From IMG/VR virus record IMGVR_UViG_3300009155_000265, positions 1 to 23,876 of that record: a stretch of 23,876 nucleotides of DNA. One strand, 5' to 3'. Positions 6,304 to 10,413 of the stretch are shown here, piece by piece (positions within the stretch are counted from its first letter, which is position 1; every line of letters starts with the position of its first letter). This stretch comes from a virus. A program made the translations under genes and the position numbers. Below the pieces are notes generated by a model. That model had not been told where the DNA came from and searched no databases. It was given only the letters and a program-made list of their open reading frames with translations.

Positions 6304-6735
6304 TCAGTCCCTCGCTAACCACTCGGCGAGAAACTCAATTTCCCTATTCACGTACTCCCAAGTCTTGTAGTCGCAGCTCTGATAGAAGGTAAAGTCTTTC
6401 CTCCCTGCTTCGATCAGGTGCTCAACAATCTTGGGCGAGAAGTCATCGCTATGCGCAGTGTCGAACCCAAAGTACCAATAGCCATCGTCCCCCATCTCTG
6501 AGTACGTCAGCCCTCCGTGTACATCCAGATCGCTAGTGCCGATTTCATCGTACCCCGCGCCAAAGTGCATGTTCTCCTTCGGTACACCTACGTATCCGCA
6601 AAGGGTTCCGGTGATTGGGTTCCTCACGATGCGGCACTTCATTCCGTTCTCGTGCACCCACTCAGCCCTGTCGGGCTCGTTCTCCCACGGTCTTTGTGTG
6701 AAGAACAGTTTCATCTTCATGCTTGCTTCTAACAT
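6304..6735 (-). CDS. Conserved phage protein with HGGLTY and GFDTAH motifs (143 aa)
   Basis: The segments RIVRNPITGTLCGYVGVP, VHGGLTYS and YWYFGFDTAHSDD, then a helical end with REIEFLAEWLARD, match a family I recall from many phages and some bacteria, without known function. I place the start at 6735 (MLEASMKMK): GGAGG lies about 7 nt upstream, inside the end of the 30-aa gene. The ATG is part of a half copy of the dispersed palindrome (6729-6737). A longer form from 6762 would lack this ribosome binding site. The stop of the 30-aa gene is one base before this ATG. Confidence 0.85.
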   Translation of the reverse strand: MLEASMKMKLFFTQRPWENEPDRAEWVHENGMKCRIVRNPITGTLCGYVGVPKENMHFGAGYDEIGTSDLDVHGGLTYSEMGDDGYWYFGFDTAHSDDFSPKIVEHLIEAGRKDFTFYQSCDYKTWEYVNREIEFLAEWLARD

Positions 6736-6737
6736 TT
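6729..6737. repeat. Half copy of dispersed palindrome
   Basis: CTAACATTT followed by CAC in place of GTT. Only the left arm and centre are kept; its ATG in the mRNA sense is the start codon of the 143-aa gene. Confidence 0.6.
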
Positions 6738-6829
6738 CACGGCCTCCAATAATAAAGATCAAGGGCTACACCTATTGCGCAGAGAAGGAAGATCACACGC
6801 TCAATTCGTTCCCATGGTGTCAGTTTCAT
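6737..6829 (-). CDS. Single-span membrane micro-protein (30 aa)
   Basis: Reading leftward from the ATG at 6829 gives a 30-residue peptide: MKLTPWERIERV, then a hydrophobic stretch FLLCAIGVALDLYYW and a short RP tail. GGGAGAG lies about 5 nt upstream. The ATG overlaps the stop of the upstream gene as ATGA, and the stop is one base before the next gene's ATG, so it fills the gap exactly. The hydrophobic part is long enough for one membrane span, N-terminus probably inside. Function unknown; a small early membrane effector is possible. Confidence 0.6.
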   Translation of the reverse strand: MKLTPWERIERVIFLLCAIGVALDLYYWRP

Positions 6830-7005
6830 TCCATCTCTCCCTTGCGTGCCAATGTGTCCATCAGCGCAGTTTGTAACTCCTTGCGCTCTTGTGCGCTAGT
6901 AGTCAGTGGGTTCTTAGTTTCTACCTGAACCATGGCTTCACCGAGCATGCGCAGGTAGTCGGTCTGGGTTACGGGCGTAACCTTGTTTACCCGTAGGACT
7001 TTCAT
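6826..7005 (-). CDS. Hypothetical protein (59 aa)
   Basis: Start at 7005 (MKVLRVNKVTPVTQTDYLRM) is chosen because GAGGAG lies 8 nt upstream and the ATG overlaps the stop of the 56-aa gene as ATGA. The remainder is helical and charged (SAQERKELQTALMDTLARKG). A longer reading from 7083 would run through the 56-aa gene and is not supported. No family recognised. Confidence 0.7.
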   Translation of the reverse strand: MKVLRVNKVTPVTQTDYLRMLGEAMVQVETKNPLTTSAQERKELQTALMDTLARKGEME

Positions 7006-7172
7006 TGGGTTAACTCCTCGATCGACTCCAACTCCCAAAGCGCATCGTTGATGTCTGAACGACCGCGCTCTACTTCTTCCCACGCAAGGCGATCCGCTTC
7101 GTCTTCGTTTTCAGCCTCCACCGTCACCATGATGTAACTTGTGCGTTTCAGTTCTACGTTGTATGTTTTCAT
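7002..7172 (-). CDS. Small acidic protein (56 aa)
   Basis: Leftward from the ATG at 7172 one reads MKTYNVELKRTSYIMVTVEA, then an acidic helix ENEDEADRLAWEEVERG and an end WELESIEELTQ. GAAGGAG lies 7-8 nt upstream, within the end of the preceding gene; the ATG overlaps that gene's TGA, and its own TGA overlaps the next ATG. The layout (strand with R-T-S-Y, strand V-T-V-E-A, then an A-E/D-A-x-x-L-A-W helix) is one I recall from small phage proteins of unknown function. Confidence 0.75.
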   Translation of the reverse strand: MKTYNVELKRTSYIMVTVEAENEDEADRLAWEEVERGRSDINDALWELESIEELTQ

Positions 7173-7387
7173 ATTTCTGCTCCTTCGCTAACAATTGTTA
7201 GATTTTCTGTGTCTGGGGTTGTGAACTGCAACGGGCAGGACTCCTCGTACCAACCGTGACCGCAAACATTAGCCGGTAGACTCGCCGCTGTATAGGCGTG
7301 CATATCCCTAGCCCGCTTGAAGCTGAGGCCTTCCCAAAGGGTGCGCTTGCCGTTGGTGTCGGCAATATAAAAGGTGTATTTGCTCAT
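7169..7387 (-). CDS. Hypothetical protein (72 aa)
   Basis: Begins MSKYTFYIADTNGKRTLWEG, with WEGLSFKRARDMHAYTAA following, then a Cys-containing loop (NVCGHGWYEESC). Its C-terminal codons ENLTIVS are encoded by palindrome copy 8, so this copy is translated. AAGGGAC lies upstream of the ATG at 7387, which overlaps the preceding stop as ATGA. No known domain. Confidence 0.75.
   Translation of the reverse strand: MSKYTFYIADTNGKRTLWEGLSFKRARDMHAYTAASLPANVCGHGWYEESCPLQFTTPDTENLTIVSEGAEI
7188..7201. repeat. Dispersed palindrome copy 8, translated
   Basis: CTAACAATTGTTAG, a perfectly symmetric variant. It lies inside the 3' end of the 72-aa gene, in frame as L-T-I-V plus the first base of S, and 16 nt upstream of the 56-aa gene's ATG. 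Confidence 0.95.
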
Positions 7388-7761
7388 GGTTTTGTCCCTT
7401 CTTCAGCATGCAATTGGTCAATCATCGCAAGCAATTGCTTGCCGCCAACTTCCCTGAGTAACCACATCGTACTCAGCCCTGAGTTTCTGTTATGCCCCTT
7501 GTGTGCTTTAAACAACTGCTTCGCTAGGCGCAACACAACCCAATGGTGCGCTTGTGGTTCTTGGTATTCCTTAACTGCTTTGCCCCACTTTCTAACATTT
7601 GTTAGATTGGCAAAATTGTCGTACTGTTTCCAAGCCGCACAAGTGGGGCATCCCTTTTTGTAGTCGGCGCAACGCTCGCCCCAATAGAACGAGACTGCTT
7701 CATGCACCGCATTGTTGTCAGGCGCGGTATTTGTATTGGCTTTTAAGTTGTGGTTTTTCAT
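7384..7761 (-). CDS. Hypothetical protein with CPTC motif (125 aa)
   Basis: The N-terminal half has RCADYKKGCPTCAAWKQYD (about residues 30-48), with three cysteines that could bind a metal. The C-terminal half is helical and basic (LRLAKQLFKAHKGHNRN) and ends QLHAEEGTKP. Codons for L-T-N-V are provided by palindrome copy 9, an internal translated copy. AGGAG lies 8 nt before the ATG at 7761, which overlaps the upstream stop as ATGA. Family not recognised. Confidence 0.75.
   Translation of the reverse strand: MKNHNLKANTNTAPDNNAVHEAVSFYWGERCADYKKGCPTCAAWKQYDNFANLTNVRKWGKAVKEYQEPQAHHWVVLRLAKQLFKAHKGHNRNSGLSTMWLLREVGGKQLLAMIDQLHAEEGTKP
7592..7605. repeat. Dispersed palindrome copy 9, inside a gene
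   Basis: CTAACATTTGTTAG in the middle of the 125-aa gene; in mRNA sense it encodes L-T-N-V plus the first two bases of R. It is not at a gene junction, unlike most copies. Confidence 0.95.
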
Positions 7762-7982
7762 GTGCGTATCTCCTTTTGATTAGTCTGTTTGAGCGTTGTA
7801 CGTGCGCTCGCAGGTGTAACGAGTTGGTAGTTACCCTTACCATACTCTTGGACTACGCACCAACTCATGCGCTCAGTCCTTGCGGCTTCTTCACCGCAGA
7901 ATAAGCAGTGGCGGTAGCCCAACGCCCATCGCTCAATGTGCACATCATCGCCGCACTCGCGGCATTGCTTCCAATCGGACAT
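7758..7982 (-). CDS. Zinc-ribbon phage protein (74 aa)
   Basis: The start at 7982 gives MSDWKQCRECGDDVHIERWA, with AAAGG upstream. Cysteine pairs CREC (about residues 7-10) and CLFC (about 26-29) form a ribbon reminiscent of the DksA/TraR type zinc finger, with GYRHCLFCGEEAA between. The C-terminal part (MSWCVVQEYGKGNYQLVTPA) also occurs, as I recall, in a common family of small early phage proteins. A longer reading from 8060 would pass through the leader and palindrome copy 10 and lacks a ribosome binding site. It is the first gene after promoter P1, so probably expressed early. Confidence 0.8.
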   Translation of the reverse strand: MSDWKQCRECGDDVHIERWALGYRHCLFCGEEAARTERMSWCVVQEYGKGNYQLVTPASARTTLKQTNQKEIRT

Positions 7983-8001
7983 ATCTAGCCTTTCTAATAA
8001 T

Positions 8002-8015
8002 CTAACAAATGTTAG
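8002..8015. repeat. Dispersed palindrome copy 10
   Basis: CTAACAAATGTTAG in the leader between promoter P1 and the zinc-ribbon gene, about 20 nt before its ATG. Confidence 0.95.
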
Positions 8016-8086
8016 GAGTTGCCTGTGTGGGTTGGGTTTGGCGGCAAAACCTAACGACAAGAATGATTTCCCCCGCCCACTCTTAT

Positions 8087-8115
8087 ATTATACCACAAAG
8101 TTATAGATATGTCAA
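8087..8115 (-). promoter_or_regulatory. Leftward sigma70 promoter P1
   Basis: On the minus strand a perfect TTGACA (8115-8110) and a perfect TATAAT (8092-8087) are 17 bp apart. It heads the run of genes from 7982 leftward. It is almost identical to P2 over 41 bp. Confidence 0.85.
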
Positions 8116-8451
8116 GTGTTTTAGGGGGTGTGATCGGGGATAAAAAAGCAGTGGGTAGGTGAGCAGGTTGGGGTGTGGTTGTGTTACGGAAAATGGGGGT
8201 AATGTTGCAGAATGTTATGAGCAAAACATTTGACATGTAACAATATGAACTTCAATTAAATCAATGGGTTAGGAAAGAAAAACGGGGTTAAGTTATAAAG
8301 TTAAAGAATTTTGAATATTATATATATGGCCTAGCTGAAACAATATGTGGTACGTATTGCTCTTGGCGGCTTGCGCAACCTTTCCAACCGCCACACACAC
8401 TTTGAAAATAACGTAACATGTAACATCCCTTTAAAATCAACGACTTACGCG

Positions 8452-8466
8452 TGTTAAACTTTAACA
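8452..8466. repeat. Inverted repeat TGTTAAA-C-TTTAACA
   Basis: Seven-base arms around one central C. It lies 26 nt before palindrome copy 11 and shares the TGTTA/TAACA core in a different arrangement. Possibly a second operator type. Confidence 0.5.
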
Positions 8467-8492
8467 TTACCGAAAAAGCGTAACGCCGATCC

Positions 8493-8506
8493 ATAACATT
8501 TGTTAG
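8493..8506. repeat. Dispersed palindrome copy 11
   Basis: ATAACATTTGTTAG, first base mismatched. It directly abuts the first 44-bp direct repeat. Confidence 0.9.
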
Positions 8507-8550
8507 ACCCTGCCCCCGCACAGAGAACTGGTGCATGGAAAAGTTCTCAG
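8507..8550. repeat. 44-bp direct repeat, copy A
   Basis: Identical to 8619-8662 except one base (T versus G at position 8535). It contains the inverted repeat GAGAACT (8523-8529) / AGTTCTC (8542-8548) and the pair GCAC/GTGC, so alternative foldings exist. The change in copy A breaks the CCCTGC/GCAGGG pairing present in copy B. Confidence 0.85.
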
Positions 8551-8618
8551 TCTAACCAATACGTGTGTACCGAGGTGACTACGTGGATTTTGCAAACCGA
8601 TACCAAAGGCTACGCTTA

Positions 8619-8662
8619 ACCCTGCCCCCGCACAGAGAACTGGTGCAGGGAAAAGTTCTCAG
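8619..8662. repeat. 44-bp direct repeat, copy B
   Basis: Second copy, 112 bp after the first. The arms CCCTGC (8620-8625) and GCAGGG (8645-8650) are complementary, and the GAGAACT/AGTTCTC hairpin is conserved. Coding is unlikely because no frame with a start and ribosome binding site spans it. Confidence 0.85.
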
Positions 8663-8719
8663 ACCCAAATATTTTGAGGCCAAACGATAATACGTGACTT
8701 TTGAAAAAGAGAACGTTAG

Positions 8720-8733
8720 CTAACAAATGTTAG
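8720..8733. repeat. Dispersed palindrome copy 12
   Basis: CTAACAAATGTTAG. It is preceded by GTTAG sharing the CTAAC arm (GTTAGCTAAC at 8715-8724), giving three half sites in a row. Confidence 0.95.
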
Positions 8734-8742
8734 ATTCAGACG

Positions 8743-8767
8743 AAAAAAAGCCCGCATGAAGCGGGCT
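8743..8767 (-). terminator. Leftward Rho-independent terminator
   Basis: In the minus-strand transcript the stem AGCCCGC (8767-8761) and GCGGGCT (8755-8749) encloses a TTCAT loop and is followed by a run of U (plus-strand A at 8743-8749). It ends the transcript of the 181-aa gene. Palindrome copies 12 and 13 lie on either side. Confidence 0.85.
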
Positions 8768-8771
8768 AAAT

Positions 8772-8785
8772 CTAACAAATGTTAG
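8772..8785. repeat. Dispersed palindrome copy 13
   Basis: CTAACAAATGTTAG between the 181-aa gene and its terminator. Confidence 0.95.
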
Positions 8786-8787
8786 AA

Positions 8788-8805
8788 CCTAGGGTTTCCC
8801 CTAGG
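8788..8805 (-). other. Hairpin with GAAA tetraloop in 3' leader of the transcript
   Basis: Arms CCTAGGG (8788-8794) and CCCTAGG (8799-8805) are perfectly complementary. In the leftward transcript the loop reads GAAA, a stable GNRA type. It lies just after the 181-aa gene's stop and could protect the 3' end or be a protein site. Confidence 0.6.
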
Positions 8806-8817
8806 CTCTGTGGTTAC

Positions 8818-9363
8818 TTACTTCTTAGCGTCGTATGCTTCACCGACCAAAACAAAATAATTGTTCTTAAGGTTGTCAAGGATAGTGCTAGCATGGCAAT
8901 CTCCACCTTCTGATTCAACCTTTTCAATCCGGTTAATCATTGTCTTAAGTTCTGTTGCTGTTTTTGCGTCAACGTCAGTTGAACCGGAAACCTTACCATT
9001 GGCCACAAAACCGCTAGCTTCTTTTACACGTGCCCAATATGTGTCTACTGTTGCCGTAGGCTTACGCTGAAGGTTTCCATTGGCGTCAACAATGGACGAC
9101 TTAATAAACTTTGGGCTTTTATCCATCATTGCATTAACGAACTTGGCACGTTCGTCTTTAATACCCTTAGCGTCTTTGCCCTTCAAGTCAAACCATGCGG
9201 CAATGGTTTTGCCTTCGGTATCCTTGCGGTTAAAAACCTCACACAATACCTTCGCATACGATGCAATGAGGTCACCAGTCTTTGTGACTTCACCGACTAA
9301 TGCGGCACGTGCATTGTCCAAGATGGAAGAATCGAATTCACCGACTGTAATAACGTTTGACAT
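8818..9363 (-). CDS. Hypothetical early protein (181 aa), sole gene of its transcript
   Basis: Starts MSNVITVGEFDSSILDNARA and ends VLVGEAYDAKK. The middle is charged and mostly helical (FDLKGKDAKGIKDERAKFVN), followed by a likely linker and a further helical part (TATELKTMINRIEKVESEGG). AGAAGG precedes the ATG at 9363 by 7 nt. It has its own promoter (P3) upstream and a terminator plus hairpin downstream, so it appears to be a separate single-gene unit, unlike the other leftward genes. I recognise no family. Being strongly flanked by signals, it is probably highly expressed early. Confidence 0.85.
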   Translation of the reverse strand: MSNVITVGEFDSSILDNARAALVGEVTKTGDLIASYAKVLCEVFNRKDTEGKTIAAWFDLKGKDAKGIKDERAKFVNAMMDKSPKFIKSSIVDANGNLQRKPTATVDTYWARVKEASGFVANGKVSGSTDVDAKTATELKTMINRIEKVESEGGDCHASTILDNLKNNYFVLVGEAYDAKK

Positions 9364-9374
9364 AATCTAACCTT

Positions 9375-9386
9375 CTAACATGTTAC
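9375..9386. repeat. Shortened palindrome variant
   Basis: CTAACATGTTAC, with the two central bases of the 14-bp element missing. It lies just upstream of the ribosome binding site of the 181-aa gene. Confidence 0.55.
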
Positions 9387-9427
9387 CTAGTACCCCTAGG
9401 TGGATGCACCACAATATCGCGGTGCAT
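9385..9427 (-). promoter_or_regulatory. Two hairpins at the 5' end of the P3 transcript
   Basis: ATGCACC (9404-9410) pairs with GGTGCAT (9421-9427), and ACCTAG (9385-9390) pairs with CTAGGT (9396-9401). The predicted start of P3 (about 9427) coincides with the first arm, so the mRNA would begin with a hairpin. Confidence 0.5.
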
Positions 9428-9433
9428 GTTTAT

Positions 9434-9461
9434 ATTGTATCACAATTTAATATAAGGTCAA
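9434..9461 (-). promoter_or_regulatory. Leftward sigma70 promoter P3
   Basis: On the minus strand TTGACC (9461-9456) and TACAAT (9439-9434) are 16 bp apart, upstream of the 181-aa gene. It shares a TTGTG element before the -10 box and a following ATATAA with P1 and P2 but is less close to consensus. Confidence 0.7.
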
Positions 9462-9498
9462 CCCAATAAATAAATGAATTAAATGGGGGGCCAATGGG

Positions 9499-9512
9499 CT
9501 AACAATTGTTAG
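9499..9512. repeat. Dispersed palindrome copy 14
   Basis: CTAACAATTGTTAG, symmetric variant as in copy 8. It is the rightmost copy and lies just outside promoter P3, about 37 bp upstream of its -35 box. Confidence 0.95.
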
Positions 9513-9521
9513 ATTCGCCGA

Positions 9522-9542
9522 CCCGACCGACCCCACCCACCC
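9522..9542 (-). other. G-quadruplex motif
   Basis: The minus strand reads GGG-T-GGG-T-GGGG, then a 6-nt loop TCGGTC and GGG: four G-runs of at least three with loops of 1, 1 and 6 nt. It lies about 60 bp upstream of promoter P3. Confidence 0.5.
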
Positions 9543-9676
9543 AAATTCTGAGAAAGGAGTCCCTAGGATCCATACACAGTGAGTTGCACAACCGATCACC
9601 TCCTACCAGCTTTTTTGTAACACTGCTTTAGAAACACCCCCCGGTACTAAATAAAAAGGCCAGTCAAAAAAAATTT

Positions 9677-9705
9677 TTGCAAAAAATTAGAAACGCTGTT
9701 ACATT
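9677..9705 (+). promoter_or_regulatory. Candidate rightward promoter for structural genes
   Basis: TTGCAA (9677-9682) and TACATT (9700-9705) are 17 bp apart on the plus strand, after an A/T-rich tract. The match is moderate. No better rightward promoter was found before the small terminase gene. Confidence 0.4.
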
Positions 9706-9803
9706 CTGCTTGTTGGTGGGCTCCGGGCATGACGCGATGTAACGGGATCATGGGGCCGAGATGCGAGGAATCAATAAGCCCTGAACGCACTCAACCACCA
9801 ACA
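9698..9803 (+). promoter_or_regulatory. Possible folded leader of terminase transcript
   Basis: A nine-base inverted repeat TGTTGGTGG (9711-9719) / CCACCAACA (9795-9803) encloses a second imperfect stem, 9721-9732 with 9748-9760 (CTC/GAG and CATGA/TCATG). A further pair GTTACAT (9698-9704) / ATGTAAC (9737-9743) would compete with it. It ends 20 nt before the ATG of the small terminase. Confidence 0.4.
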
Positions 9804-9822
9804 CCCCTCTTTACGGAGTGCC

Positions 9823-10413
9823 ATGATTGAACTTCAACCCACAACGGAGCACCCGCTACCGTTCGATATGTCCGATGAGCAGCCCAAGACTCACAAGGAC
9901 GGTATAGCCATTGCTGTAAATACTGCAAACCTAATCGACGAGCTAGGCGGCTGTATTGATTACGATGATTCTGATCTGCACAAAGCAGCAGGGCTAATTC
10001 AAGGCACCGAGAAACCAAATACTCCTAGGCACGTACCCAGTGCGGCTGAGGCTAAGGCTGCTTCAGTTCTTGTACAACAATTCGACTTCCAAGCGTTTGC
10101 GGATGTCCAGCAGGCCCGCACATATATAACAAACAGGCTGGTAAAGATTTCCGACTGCGGTGATCCCAAGCTAGAACTCAAAGCGCTTGAGTTACTGGGC
10201 AAGCATTCTGACATCGGTTTGTTCACTGAACGCAGTGAGATTACAGTCCACCACACCACGAGCAAAGGGCTCGAAGATTCCATCAAAGAACGCATCAAAC
10301 GTTTAATGAATGCTAATGTTACGGACGTAGTTCCTCTAAATGATCTGGATACGCACTTAGGCGCAACAGATATTAGCACTCCGGGCAACGACACTGATGA
10401 GCTTACTGCTTAA
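9823..10413 (+). CDS. Putative terminase small subunit (196 aa)
   Basis: Position directly before the large terminase and its helical central region (ARTYITNRLVKISDCGDPKL and LELKALELLGKHSDIGLFTE) fit small terminases, which recognise phage DNA and load the large subunit. The N-terminus is acidic and probably disordered; the C-terminal part has a helical, basic segment (SIKERIKRLMNA) followed by an acidic tail. CGGAG lies 5 nt before the ATG. It overlaps the large terminase gene by 17 nt. The assignment rests on context and pattern more than on a signature motif. Confidence 0.75.
   Translation: MIELQPTTEHPLPFDMSDEQPKTHKDGIAIAVNTANLIDELGGCIDYDDSDLHKAAGLIQGTEKPNTPRHVPSAAEAKAASVLVQQFDFQAFADVQQARTYITNRLVKISDCGDPKLELKALELLGKHSDIGLFTERSEITVHHTTSKGLEDSIKERIKRLMNANVTDVVPLNDLDTHLGATDISTPGNDTDELTA

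Larger units (their letters stand above)
8116..8817. other. Non-coding regulatory region
   Basis: About 700 nt without a credible gene between promoter P1 and the 181-aa gene. It holds a G-rich stretch (8123-8196), an AT-rich stretch (8235-8335, with TATATATA), an inverted repeat TGTTAAA-C-TTTAACA (8452-8466), three palindrome copies, a 44-bp direct repeat pair, a leftward terminator and a hairpin. Small open frames in it (for example 8318-8536 minus) lack ribosome binding sites. It could be a control region or a replication origin; neither is proven. Confidence 0.6.
9364..9822. other. Divergent control region between early and late arms
   Basis: About 460 nt without a gene. It separates leftward genes from the rightward structural genes and holds promoter P3, two palindrome copies, a G-quadruplex motif, A/T tracts at 9665-9690, a weak rightward promoter candidate and an inverted-repeat leader at 9698-9803. 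A packaging site could also lie here, next to the small terminase gene, but none can be identified. Confidence 0.6.

Noticed and set aside
8123-8196. G-quadruplex in the G-rich tract right of P1
   Set aside because: Loops of 13-14 nt between the G-runs exceed the usual limit; only two-layer forms are possible.
8051-8236. 61-aa minus-strand frame over promoter P1
   Set aside because: It covers a perfect promoter, has an odd Thr/Pro/Asn composition and lacks a ribosome binding site.
8229-8252. Rightward promoter with TTGACA at 8229
   Set aside because: The -35 is perfect, but at 16-18 bp there is only CAATTA or AATTAA, a poor -10, and no gene follows in that direction for 1.5 kb.
8318-8536. 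72-aa minus-strand frame in the non-coding region
   Set aside because: It starts inside the 44-bp direct repeat without a ribosome binding site, spans palindrome copy 11 and has no recognisable protein pattern.
8540-8720. tRNA gene in the non-coding region
   Set aside because: No cloverleaf, T-loop GTTCRA box or CCA-adjacent acceptor stem could be fitted.
909-9512. CRISPR array from the repeated 14-mers
   Set aside because: Copies are spaced hundreds to thousands of bases apart around genes, with no regular spacers.
9791-10018. 75-aa minus-strand frame across the terminase start
   Set aside because: Antisense to the small terminase and its leader, with no ribosome binding site or family resemblance.
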